Of a stretch of 64,000 bases of DNA, positions 45,301 through 53,387 are shown piece after piece. The DNA comes from Litorivicinus sp. (GTDB lineage: Bacteria; Pseudomonadota; Gammaproteobacteria; Pseudomonadales; Litorivicinaceae), in the NCBI GenBank assembly GCA_018401755.1, contig JAGYKJ010000005.1, positions 434,001 through 498,000 on the forward strand. The letters run 5' to 3'. Positions within the stretch are counted from its first letter, which is position 1, and each line of letters opens with the position of its first letter. Position numbers and translations under genes: made by a program. The notes below the pieces were generated by a model. It was not told the origin of the DNA and searched no databases. It saw nothing but the letters and a program-made list of their open reading frames with translations.

Positions 45301-47816
45301 GATCCCGCTGACAATGTTGTCGTTCCTGTTACCCGCATGGCATCAGAGGCACCTTGCGCCAAGACACCGTTACCGGCATTGATGGACAAATCACCACCGA
45401 CGGTAATTGGATCCAACGTGACCCCCACGCCTGCCAACGTCATGTCTCGGGTTGAAGAGACGCGATCAACAAGCGTCAACGCACCAGTCGTCGTCAGTGA
45501 AAGATCTGCATCGGTACCGGTCGCCGAGCCCTTAAAGGTCAAGCCACCCACGTCATCAAGATCAATCGACTTGGCATTGGTGACAGTCACCTGACCGGTA
45601 AAGTCGTTGGCAGCATTCGTCAGACTGATGTTTTGACCCGAAGCCGACAGGGCAGTTGTCCCATCGACATCGATAATGGCCGTTCCAGCAATCTCACCGC
45701 CCGCGGTCAGGACGAGGTTTCCTGTCAAGCTGACGGTGCTCAGCGTCGTTCCGGTGACATCTCGGATCGTCGCATTGTCTGCACTGAGGCTAACCGCACC
45801 GGTGAATTCGTTAGCGACGGAATCCAACGTCACAGAGCCGCTCAATGAGGTCACACTGGTGGTGGTTCCGACGTTCACTATCCCGGTATCGGTCACGTGA
45901 CCAATCGCGTTCAATCCGAGTGATCCAGAGGCGGACACCGAGCCCAGTTGCAATGCATGAGTGGCCAAGACTGGCGTGGTATTGAGAGACTCGGTACCGA
46001 GCGCCAGTGACGCCGTTTGCGCAAAGTTCCCGGTAAACGCGAGATCAACCACGCCTTGGCTATCGATGCCGCGAACAATCAGATCACTACCATTCTTTGT
46101 GGCTGTAATCGAATTCCAGACCGCCGTGCGGATCGCCGTGGCATCCGCATCATGCGCGATCGCCGCCGAGGTGTAGCTAACACCTGCGATGGTGGTGACC
46201 AATTGATAGGCGCCAGAGCTAGGATTCTTCAGATCAAGACTATAGGACCCGTTATTCAGTGCGACGTCTGCTCCACGAACAGTGACCAAGCCTTTAAAAT
46301 CGTTTCCGGCATTGGCGAGCGTGACATTCTGTGTCACTCCGCCCGTTGCAGTACTTGGGGTAAGCGAAGCCGACCCGGTCACGACGGTCAAATGCGCCTG
46401 ACGTTGGGCCAATGTTCCTTGGAAAATAATATCTAACCCACTCGAGCCAGGCCGGACCACCACGTCGCTTCCGGAGAACGCTCCAGAGACTGAATTCAGA
46501 ATCGCCCCCCGAATCACGGCCGCACTTGCATCGTGGGCAATATCAACCGTGGTGTAGTCTGTGTTACCGATCGTTGTCTTTAACTTGAACTGACCAGACC
46601 CTGGGACGGTTAAGTTGTAAGTTGCGTTACTGACCGCAGTCATTGTGGATGATCCATCCACGGTAAAGGTGGATCCGGCGGTCTGAGAAACCGCACCACC
46701 TGCGGTTAGAGTCAGTGCCCCAGAAATCTCAACGGTACTAAACGACAATTCATTCACGTCATTGAGGACGACATTGCGTGCATCGAGAATCGAGACGGAA
46801 CCTTTGAAATCATGTCCGGCTGTCAAGTCAACGTCCGCACCACCGGCATCGATGACAACGTCACCGACAACCACCCACGCGTCGCTGTTATAGACCTTGC
46901 CACCCGTGTAGACATTCAGGTTATTACAAATTGTCGCGGATACGAGGTGAAGGGCTGACGCCGTCCGAATCTCAACATCTTCCCCATTCAAAATCCGAAC
47001 GTCACCGAGCAGTTCGTTATTCGCATTCGTCAGATTGATGTCGCTGCAGATATCGCCATTCTTGCCTGACACGGCAAGCGTCAGGTCACCAGCGATATTC
47101 AATTCCGAGCCTACAGCGGTACTCGCCTGAGTCAGCGCTGCATCCGTGGAAATCGTGACGTTCCCAGCCGCATTGAAGTCGCCAATGGTCAGCGCCGTAT
47201 CATCATTGTTGGTATCAACAACATTGATTGAGACGTTTTGAGCGCTCTGCACGGTCAGTTGATTCGTGATCTCGTTGGTCGCTGCCGTGAGGGTGACATC
47301 ATTCGCGCCTGCGGTAATATCCACGTCTCCATAGACTGTCAAATCACTGCCCGTCTTCTGGGTGATCGCCCCACCGGATTGAATGACAAGATCGGCTGCT
47401 GTGGGAGTACCACTTGCACCGATATCGGTTGTACCCAACACCAGCGCACCGCCAGTTGTGAGATTCAACGCAGTGGATAACTGTCCAGACACCTCAAGTG
47501 CTGATCGATCCACAAGCGTCACCGTACCTGCAGAAACGATTCCCACAGCACCTAGGAAATCGTTCCCAGCAGAATCCAGCGTGACGGTATTCGTACCCGC
47601 CGTGATCGCAGTCTCCCCAGACACCGTCAATGAGCCTGTATCGGTGACTGCGGACGAGGTGGTCAGTCCGAGATCGCCCGCAACGGTAACCGTCCCTGCG
47701 ATCGCAGCGCCGGCCACGTTCAAATCGAGATCATTGCCGGTAGACAGTGTATTTGCGGTCAAGACTCCACCGGTGGTCACATCCAAATCGCGGGCGACCA
47801 AACCACCGATGGTCAA
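42372..47816 (-). CDS. Giant adhesin fragment: longest NDF-motif beta-repeat array
   Basis: The 1,814-codon frame is built of ~70-80-residue repeats, each with a core like NDFxGxVTVxxAxxVxLxD (AGNDFLGAVGIVSAG, ATNDFAGAVTVTSARHVTLE, AANDFTGQVTVTNAKSIDLD). These look like beta-solenoid coils. Two ~90-residue modules interrupt the array at about 46.0-46.26 and 46.38-46.64 kb. It joins the next frame near 42.39 kb (VFNTT to AVSGNLFDITQTAGS) and the previous one near 47.82 kb (VTLKD to ADELTIGGLVA). Confidence 0.85.
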   Translation of the reverse strand: MTIGGLVARDLDVTTGGVLTANTLSTGNDLDLNVAGAAIAGTVTVAGDLGLTTSSAVTDTGSLTVSGETAITAGTNTVTLDSAGNDFLGAVGIVSAGTVTLVDRSALEVSGQLSTALNLTTGGALVLGTTDIGASGTPTAADLVIQSGGAITQKTGSDLTVYGDVDITAGANDVTLTAATNEITNQLTVQSAQNVSINVVDTNNDDTALTIGDFNAAGNVTISTDAALTQASTAVGSELNIAGDLTLAVSGKNGDICSDINLTNANNELLGDVRILNGEDVEIRTASALHLVSATICNNLNVYTGGKVYNSDAWVVVGDVVIDAGGADVDLTAGHDFKGSVSILDARNVVLNDVNELSFSTVEISGALTLTAGGAVSQTAGSTFTVDGSSTMTAVSNATYNLTVPGSGQFKLKTTIGNTDYTTVDIAHDASAAVIRGAILNSVSGAFSGSDVVVRPGSSGLDIIFQGTLAQRQAHLTVVTGSASLTPSTATGGVTQNVTLANAGNDFKGLVTVRGADVALNNGSYSLDLKNPSSGAYQLVTTIAGVSYTSAAIAHDADATAIRTAVWNSITATKNGSDLIVRGIDSQGVVDLAFTGNFAQTASLALGTESLNTTPVLATHALQLGSVSASGSLGLNAIGHVTDTGIVNVGTTTSVTSLSGSVTLDSVANEFTGAVSLSADNATIRDVTGTTLSTVSLTGNLVLTAGGEIAGTAIIDVDGTTALSASGQNISLTNAANDFTGQVTVTNAKSIDLDDVGGLTFKGSATGTDADLSLTTTGALTLVDRVSSTRDMTLAGVGVTLDPITVGGDLSINAGNGVLAQGASDAMRVTGTTTLSAGSMALSAANRLDAAVALTTSTAGGATGAVVLNHTADLNLAASSIAGDLTLTNAGNVTDSGALAVSGAATITLSPLHDLTLDTATNDFAGAVTVTSARHVTLEDANGLLFGALTAAGNVDVDAGTGSITQVADSAMTVTGTTAFEADGQISAGNTATVGGALLNDFIGAVTLTAGGATTIRDKSALNLASTVTGGNLVVQADGLLNFAATTVSGNVTATTSGAITDSGAFNVNGAVTLAAGAASDITLDHAGFDVDGALTVTAAKNLTLDSDDTLQFGAVTIAGALDLTSSGAITQANGTALTIAGTTRFETGTADVTLNNVAGTPVDPANTLTGAITITSAGNVALSNTASINLSGATSGDLTLATDGAVTLGTLTVGASGAAADLDITAVGHVTQATTTDLLTVYGDTDIKTSVTHDVVLANATVNNSAGLNTFIGAVTVDQARTLNLRNKVDLTTGPIVTTGDATVVTDQALSLGSTNVDGVLTAKGNFTLTSDQTAENFVFVSNNTFNMAGYKLTATGVSGSANSGYIRITAVDDVTLGQLVSQDGGAIEVSSTAGEINAGFVPHTETSDYTTQQNIQTAGEVSLNAAVGDLKLKFWPSTTVAPFANDPNNESVIDIYAGSIGELSAPGGLSVSFDGNAVVNDVLNTAGDLTIDMGSANLAMGATAAFRAGGNLTLTGASGSFALAELKAGDDKTLTVSTTGNVTGRNDLSVAHLTGGQVVLSGANLGSSTQALELVSTPSGTPTVDGSVRLVSVTGDAYLSLTNPLNTDANTTRQTVVLDAVTSAWDVAGSLEIDTTTANLEIKGAIVAESASIAAAGTVTMNNGTASITTDTANQALTVSGDTGVELGTLSSHGTVTVNSSAGSILDKRLDTTTNILTTGDVVLSARSIGSGGVGALDIDAAKIASVTATSANAGAAYLRLTATDGGVELDDASVTGVLSVIAPDADLTVSGAVSARSLVFNTTACGQWESL

Positions 47817-48500
47817 CTCATCTGCTGTCCTTCAATGTGACATCGCGTGCGCCAGTGACAGTGACAGTCCCGAAGTCGTTAGCGACATTTGAGAGGCTAA
47901 TGTCGGCCCCGGAACCATCAGTATCGGTGGTTACTCCGGTACCAGCGGTCGTTATGGTCAAGCCCGCGGTATTAACAGTCATTGGAATCAGATCCGCGCC
48001 GGCAAGAGAGCCAAGGAACTCCACCGCATAACGACCCGCACCGGTTTGTTTGACGGAGGTCCGTGCATCGGCGACTGGATCCAAGGCTGCGTCGATCGCC
48101 CGGTTAACATCATCTCCAGAGGCATTAAAGGCAATTGCCGAGGTCGTATAGGCGATGCCAGCGACGTCCAATGTGATCGTAAATGAGCCGGCTGTGACGA
48201 TGCCGATATCGAGGATTTGACGCTCATTCACCGTGGATCGTGTTGAGAGAGATGTGGTGCCAGCAACAATAACCGCACCTGAGCCCTGAATTCCAGCTTG
48301 TCCTGTTAAGACGGCATGGGCCGCACTAATCGGGTTATCTAATGTTAAGGTCGATCCAGCGCCAGCAGTTAATGTCCCAGTCGAGTTGACCTTAAGACTG
48401 AGGGCATTCGCGTCATTGATGGTGGTGTCGACTGCGGACCCGACCGTGACTAACCCAACAAAATCGTTCTCAGCATGATCAAGAATAATATTCCCTGTCG
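42400..48500 (-). repeat. NDF-motif beta-solenoid repeats (at least 10 copies)
   Basis: In translation a ~70-80-residue unit recurs with a core close to NDFxGxVTVxxAxxVxLxD, e.g. VANEFTGAVSLSADNATIRD, HDFKGSVSILDARNVVLND and VANDFGTVTVTGARDVTLKD. Copies differ widely at the DNA level, so the array is old rather than a recent tandem expansion. Confidence 0.75.
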
Positions 48501-50040
48501 CATCCAAGTCGGTCACGCCAGAGATGGCGACCTTACCCACATCTGTAATCGATCCTGAAGCAGTAAGGTCCAGAGACGCAGCCTGCGTTGCGTCCAGCGC
48601 AACGTCGGTCGCAGTCACCGAGAGACTTCCTGTCAGCGTTCCACCGACGGTAATTCCATCAAGGTCTGTAACGGTCGCATTAACCGCTTGCAACTGAAGT
48701 TGATTGAGATTTCCCGGCTTATCGAGCGTGACATCGCCCGTCGCTTTGATTATTGCGACGCCGCTGACATTGAGCGCACCCTCATCGGTAACGTCCCCAA
48801 GAACATCGAGAATCAAAGTTGTTAGATCCCATGATTCTCCAGAGACAGCGCCACCGATCACGACGCTACCCTCTGTTTTTAGATCCAGAAGACGCGCATC
48901 AATCTCTTTGACATTGACCGGATTACGGCGCAAGTCCAGATACATGTCGGCACCAGCCGAGCTTAATAAGTCAATCGGAGAAACATCTAAATCAAGCCGA
49001 TCTGAGACTTCACCGATGCCACCCGTGGCGGTGATTGAAAGTGCTCCAGAAGTCACAATATTTGCGACATCCTTGCTCGCGGAAATCTCAGTGTCCGCAT
49101 CTGTGACTTGGCCAGTGACATCGATGGTGACGCTGCCAGCGCCACCACGAATGCGAGCAAGCTCGAAATCGCCGTCTGTGCCTGTCGTGGTGATAGAAAT
49201 CGCGCCATCGGTGTCGATCGTTGCGCGATCGCCCATGATGATGTCGCCGCCCCCACTCGTGGAAATCGAAATATTTTCATTCGAACGAGACTCAATAGTC
49301 GAATGAGCTCCGACGTATACCCCTCCCGATTGAGCTGTCAAAGACACCGAGTTATTGGCAGAGATCAAGCCAGACGCGTTGATCTCTTTTGCCGAAACAG
49401 TGAGCGCATTCGCAACGAATAGGCCAATAATATCAACTTGGCCCGTCAATCCCGTTACGCTGACATCGCCACTGTAGTAGCCGGCAATCTCAAGATCTGT
49501 TCCTGAAGTCACCGTGAGGGCTGGGGCCCAACCAAGAGTCAAATCACTGCCAGCGGCGGCCTGAAGGTTTGTGGAAAACTCGAGCTGTGATACCGCCATA
49601 ATGCTCGAGAGAGACCCGTTAGTATCAGACTTATTCCGACCAATGGCTTTGAATGTATTTGCGGTAACATCAATCGTTCTCGACCGATCAGTGTTGTTTG
49701 GGACATTGAAAAGTAGGTCTAGTGGATCATCGAGAAGCACCTGCCGAACATCACCTGATGTTCGAACAACCACATCTCCATGCGCACCCGCCTTGATTTC
49801 ATCGATGAGAATGCCGCCATCGATTCCCATACCAGCCGAATTGTAGCTATCCACCTTGGTGTCAATTTGATCAGAGGTAAAGCCAAGTGTCGCAAGTCGT
49901 CGACGCAAGGCATCTTCCTCGCCAGCAAGCGCACCACTATTCCCAGCGAGCAGAGTTACTGAGTTTCCGGCGACATCATTTGTGAACTCGACGAGATCAA
50001 CACGCATCGTTCCGCCTGAAGTCACTTTGAGGTCTGCCAT
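47818..50040 (-). CDS. Giant adhesin fragment: start of the NDF beta-repeat region
   Basis: This is a 740-codon frame. After the Ig-like block the protein returns to beta-solenoid strands (SISTSGGGDIIMGDRATIDT, ENDFVGLVTVGSAVDTTIND). A ~90-residue module lies at about 47.95-48.21 kb (AGSFTITLDVAGIAYTTSAI). The frame break near 50.03 kb joins it to DGALSLTATM in the previous frame. Confidence 0.83.
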   Translation of the reverse strand: MADLKVTSGGTMRVDLVEFTNDVAGNSVTLLAGNSGALAGEEDALRRRLATLGFTSDQIDTKVDSYNSAGMGIDGGILIDEIKAGAHGDVVVRTSGDVRQVLLDDPLDLLFNVPNNTDRSRTIDVTANTFKAIGRNKSDTNGSLSSIMAVSQLEFSTNLQAAAGSDLTLGWAPALTVTSGTDLEIAGYYSGDVSVTGLTGQVDIIGLFVANALTVSAKEINASGLISANNSVSLTAQSGGVYVGAHSTIESRSNENISISTSGGGDIIMGDRATIDTDGAISITTTGTDGDFELARIRGGAGSVTIDVTGQVTDADTEISASKDVANIVTSGALSITATGGIGEVSDRLDLDVSPIDLLSSAGADMYLDLRRNPVNVKEIDARLLDLKTEGSVVIGGAVSGESWDLTTLILDVLGDVTDEGALNVSGVAIIKATGDVTLDKPGNLNQLQLQAVNATVTDLDGITVGGTLTGSLSVTATDVALDATQAASLDLTASGSITDVGKVAISGVTDLDATGNIILDHAENDFVGLVTVGSAVDTTINDANALSLKVNSTGTLTAGAGSTLTLDNPISAAHAVLTGQAGIQGSGAVIVAGTTSLSTRSTVNERQILDIGIVTAGSFTITLDVAGIAYTTSAIAFNASGDDVNRAIDAALDPVADARTSVKQTGAGRYAVEFLGSLAGADLIPMTVNTAGLTITTAGTGVTTDTDGSGADISLSNVANDFGTVTVTGARDVTLKDSR

Positions 50041-51499
50041 CTTCCATGGTTGCAGTCAGAGAGAGAGCGCCATCATTCTTGAGAGAGACAGACGTTCCTT
50101 TTGCATTCAACGCGGCACTTGACACATTCGTACGTACATCAATATCTGTCGCCGAATTCAGAACAATTGCGTTCGCTGAAACGACCTTGGTTCCGGTGAT
50201 CGAGCCCGCTGCGCCTGGAGAGACAAAAACGGTTGCATTCCCGCCACTCGCGCTACTTACAACAGGCTTACCCGGGGTTGCGACTGGAGCAGTCCTAAAA
50301 TCAACAGTCCTCGAGGCAGTCGATGCGACACCCAAGACGTTAATTGCGCTCACAGTAAACTGAACGTCGTCTTGCGCTCCAATGAAATCGAAATCTGCTG
50401 GCTTTAGTACATACGTCCAACGACTGAAGCCATCAGTATCGTTCTGCTCATCATCGACGACAGTCGCCAAACGTGATTGCGAGCCAAATACAACCGAAAC
50501 CGACGATCCGGTAGTGGCAGATCCAGAAAGCACAACATCCGTCGTATCACGATCAAAACCAGATACGACATCGTTACCAGACACAACACCGAAAGTAATC
50601 GTTGGTGCGGCAGACTTAATCTCTAATGAAATTACTGTAGAGGCTTCGCTTAAATTCCCAGCAAGATCGATTGCTTTGGCAGAGATCGTATAGATCCCAT
50701 CTGCCAAAGGAGAGTTTGGCATGTAGGTCCAAGTACCTGCGGCAGAGGCCTGTGTTTCTCCAAGTAACGTACTAGCAGAGAACACCTGCACCCGCGCATT
50801 GGCTTCAGCTGTTCCGGCAATCACTGGTTGCGATGTGCCAACCACTCCTGGAGCAGTCAAAATAACTGGCGCAGCAACAACGGTATCAATGACAAGAGCA
50901 TAACTGCCTGACGACTCCGAGGATCCAGATGCATTCGCGACAACTCGATACGTGCCATCTGCAATTGAGGTCAAAGAAACCGTCCAGAATCCTCCTCCAT
51001 CAGCACTGATATTAGTGTGGGTTTGAACCAACGTATTGGAAGCGTTGTATATTTTGAGATCTATCGAGCCATTTGCGGCGCCAACACCCTTAACGACTGG
51101 AGTGTCGTCCTTGGTCAATCCATCCGCAGGACGCCCTGTGTCTGATTCGCCGATTCCTAAAATTTGGGGGACCGTTGCACCCGAGGCATTGACGCTAATA
51201 CTCACTTCGGATGACAAAGGCCCGAGGTTTCCGAATTCATCCACACCAACTGCAATGAGGGTGTAGCTGCCGTCGGCCAAGTCGCGTGCGTATTGACTGG
51301 ACTCCAGCTTCCAACTCGAGCCACTTATCACCTCAGTCACTAACGGGGCAGTGTCACCGGCCGTGAGACTCGATGCGTCAAGTGTCAGGAGAGTTTGGTC
51401 CTGGCCAACCAAAATACCGCCAAAGGTAACAATAAGATCTGCCGAGACTGAGAATTCGACACCGAGACTCGCAAGTGTCAGAACCGCCATTCGATGCAC
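49997..51499 (-). CDS. Giant adhesin fragment: bacterial Ig-like domains
   Basis: This 500-codon frame carries about four Ig-like domains of the type found in large type I adhesins, with the recurring TGTAEANARVQVF-like strand and DGIYTISAKAIDLAGNLSEA-like end (also DGSYTLIAVGVDEFGNLGPL and ADGTYRVVANASGSSES). They are probably rod-like stalk elements. Confidence 0.83.
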   Translation of the reverse strand: MHRMAVLTLASLGVEFSVSADLIVTFGGILVGQDQTLLTLDASSLTAGDTAPLVTEVISGSSWKLESSQYARDLADGSYTLIAVGVDEFGNLGPLSSEVSISVNASGATVPQILGIGESDTGRPADGLTKDDTPVVKGVGAANGSIDLKIYNASNTLVQTHTNISADGGGFWTVSLTSIADGTYRVVANASGSSESSGSYALVIDTVVAAPVILTAPGVVGTSQPVIAGTAEANARVQVFSASTLLGETQASAAGTWTYMPNSPLADGIYTISAKAIDLAGNLSEASTVISLEIKSAAPTITFGVVSGNDVVSGFDRDTTDVVLSGSATTGSSVSVVFGSQSRLATVVDDEQNDTDGFSRWTYVLKPADFDFIGAQDDVQFTVSAINVLGVASTASRTVDFRTAPVATPGKPVVSSASGGNATVFVSPGAAGSITGTKVVSANAIVLNSATDIDVRTNVSSAALNAKGTSVSLKNDGALSLTATMEDGRPQSDFRRNDAC

Positions 51500-52652
51500 T
51501 TTCTAACGCAGTTTGTACAGTTGCCGCATTTGCGTCAAAGGCAATATTGCCAGTGGTATAGGTCTGTCCCGAGTGTTCCAAGGATAATGTATAGGACCCC
51601 GCTGAGGCCCCATTCAAAGCGATGGCCTGTTTCTCAGCGGGAGTCACCGTGCCCAGAAGGATCGCGCCTTCTTTCAGATAGACCCGCACTGCGCTGACAG
51701 GTTGATCAATAGATCCCTCAACAATTGGGCGCTTCGATGTCGCGACGATCGCCGTCGACTGCCCATCGACTTCGCCGATCGATGCAGTGGCAGCAGGTGG
51801 TATCGTTTTCAGATCAACCGTTCGGCTGAGCCTAGACTCCACTCCGTTTGTGTCGACTGCTGTCAAGTCAAAGACTCGAGATCCAGGACCAATCGTTTGT
51901 AACTCTGATGCTGACAATTGAATGGACCATGTCTGTCCCGACACACCAGGCATCAATCCGGCTGTCTTCGTCACACTATTGGGCGCTGTCAAGGTCACTG
52001 AAGTTGCCGACACATCTGTCGAACCCGTGATGATCAGACCGCGCGATGCTTCGACCGCATTGACAATCTCATCACCTGAAATCGGGCCAAATTCCAATGA
52101 TGGCCCGGCCTGCAGAAACTCCACGGACTGGGATGCTTCGGTCGCAAAAGCAGCTCCGATAGATGCCCGAGACTTTGCAAATAGACGATCATTCAGAGCA
52201 ATCCCATACGCCGATAAATCGGCAAACCAACGACCTGCGTCATTCGCTATCACGGTCGATCTCAAAGAGTCCACTCCACTCGTGCTCTGGTAGATCTCCA
52301 CCACTGAGCCTGGTGCGGCGGTACCTGCAATCGCTGGGGGTTGGCCACTCACAGCCCGCTGTAATCGATCAATCACTGGAACAACCAGATCGGCATCTGT
52401 CAGCACAGTTGATGCATCTTGAGTCCATGCAACAGCTTGCGTGATCCCCGATACCCCTAAGCCCGAGGTCGAGCGTGTCACAGTAATAGTGGGTGTTGTG
52501 CCTGTCGCACTCGTGACATCTGTTCTAACCAATGGAAGCGCTCGATATTTGAGTGATCCTCCGAATGCAATATCGAACTTGGTATCGTCTGATCCATCAA
52601 CTGTAACGGTATAAGTTGCACCTCGTAGCGTCGCCACGGTGGGATGACTCAT
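51378..52652 (-). CDS. Giant adhesin fragment: Ig-like domains and 90-aa modules
   Basis: This 424-codon frame continues an Ig-like block (AIAGTAAPGSVVEIYQSTSG, DLTAVDTNGVESRLSRTVDL). Parts of two ~90-residue modules lie at either end (TYTVTVDGSDDTKFDIAFGG at about 52.57 kb; SYTLSLEHSGQTYTTGNIAF at about 51.57 kb). It breaks near 51.49 kb, after ESASNGGS. Confidence 0.82.
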   Translation of the reverse strand: MSHPTVATLRGATYTVTVDGSDDTKFDIAFGGSLKYRALPLVRTDVTSATGTTPTITVTRSTSGLGVSGITQAVAWTQDASTVLTDADLVVPVIDRLQRAVSGQPPAIAGTAAPGSVVEIYQSTSGVDSLRSTVIANDAGRWFADLSAYGIALNDRLFAKSRASIGAAFATEASQSVEFLQAGPSLEFGPISGDEIVNAVEASRGLIITGSTDVSATSVTLTAPNSVTKTAGLMPGVSGQTWSIQLSASELQTIGPGSRVFDLTAVDTNGVESRLSRTVDLKTIPPAATASIGEVDGQSTAIVATSKRPIVEGSIDQPVSAVRVYLKEGAILLGTVTPAEKQAIALNGASAGSYTLSLEHSGQTYTTGNIAFDANAATVQTALESASNGGSDTCESRCRILSLGRSYCYLWRYFGWPGPNSPDT

Positions 52653-53026
52653 ATTGGATAAGGCATCCTCAATGGCTTGGGCGAGTGTCGCTGGGTTGCA
52701 TCGTAGGCAATCGGCGCACTTTCATAGGAAGTGCCATCGAGTGTCCATTCAATGACGAATTCACCGCCGGTCACTCCGTCAAGATCCAATGTCTGAACCT
52801 CTGATTGAGTCGCATCATTCAAAATCGTGATGTAATTCGTTTGCGTAATGGATGCATTCGCAACTGCTTGGTTGGCCGCTGCAACGCTTCGCTTCAGTGA
52901 TCGTAATCGCCGGCGGTTTGGTATAACCCGTCCCTGCATTTGTGATCGTAATTGCCGAGATCTGGCCGCTGGTAACAGTGGCGGTGGCCGTCGCTTGAAC
53001 ACCATTTGCCATGTCGGGAGGCCCAA
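52649..53026 (-). CDS. Giant adhesin short fragment (between breaks near 52.88 and 52.69 kb)
   Basis: The genuine coding part is about 52.88-52.69 kb: SVAAANQAVANASITQTNYI, then EFVIEWTLDGTSYESAPIAY. The downstream break is in a three-base G/C run (52693-52695) where one base seems missing; adding it gives YDATPATLAQAIEDALSNMS. Confidence 0.72.
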   Translation of the reverse strand: MGLPTWQMVFKRRPPPLLPAARSRQLRSQMQGRVIPNRRRLRSLKRSVAAANQAVANASITQTNYITILNDATQSEVQTLDLDGVTGGEFVIEWTLDGTSYESAPIAYDATQRHSPKPLRMPYPI

Positions 53027-53387
53027 TCACGACGGTCGGATTCACGTATCCAGATCCTTCCGAGCCTAAGGCAACAGCGATTGACTCGATTCGTCCATAA
53101 GGTTTCAGATCGGGAACTGCATAGGTCCAGTTTGTCAGGCCCGTTGCAAGCGGTAAGGTGACACCGACTCCAGATGCGCTTCGTACCGGCCGGCTCCAGC
53201 GGTCCAGATGTGATGGCAGCAGGATCGTCACATAACCAAATCCAGGATCCGGGACGGTAAAGATCAGTCCGTGATCAGTTAAGGTCGTTGTAACCGAGGC
53301 TGGTCTGTTAGCCTCGATCACAGGTGGGACGCCTACGTCAACGGTACGCGTGCCAAGGTTTTGCAAGGTCAGTATTCGAAACAGCAC
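52815..53387 (-). CDS. Giant adhesin fragment with GSGY-type modules (between breaks near 53.39 and 52.88 kb)
   Basis: From about 53.39 kb this frame reads LFRILTLQNLGTRTVDVGVP, then a loop domain, then two copies of the short module with a GxGY end (GSEGSGYVNPTVVIGPPD; ITNAGTGYTKPPAITIT). Confidence 0.75.
   Translation of the reverse strand: MLFRILTLQNLGTRTVDVGVPPVIEANRPASVTTTLTDHGLIFTVPDPGFGYVTILLPSHLDRWSRPVRSASGVGVTLPLATGLTNWTYAVPDLKPYGRIESIAVALGSEGSGYVNPTVVIGPPDMANGVQATATATVTSGQISAITITNAGTGYTKPPAITITEAKRCSGQPSSCECIHYANELHHDFE

Larger units (their letters stand above)
40500..52785 (-). repeat. Dispersed ~90-aa module (six copies, IAFDA-type)
   Basis: A module of about 85-95 residues with a G-x-[FY]-x-[LI] strand, TYTT-x2-IAFDA-like centre, an AL helix and a closing FxGxLA strand is found near 40.5-40.8, 46.0-46.26, 46.38-46.64, 47.95-48.21, 51.38-51.62 and 52.5-52.78 kb. 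It is inserted between solenoid repeats and Ig-like domains. Confidence 0.65.

Noticed and set aside
42400-48500. Repeat array as a possible CRISPR or DNA-level tandem repeat
   Set aside because: Repetition is at protein level with divergent DNA; no constant short repeats with spacers.
43100-49310. Several plus-strand frames of 100-200 codons (e.g. 44110-44712, 48704-49306)
   Set aside because: They are antisense to the repetitive adhesin and rich in Val/Ser/Pro because of its codon pattern. They have no ribosome-binding sites or domains.
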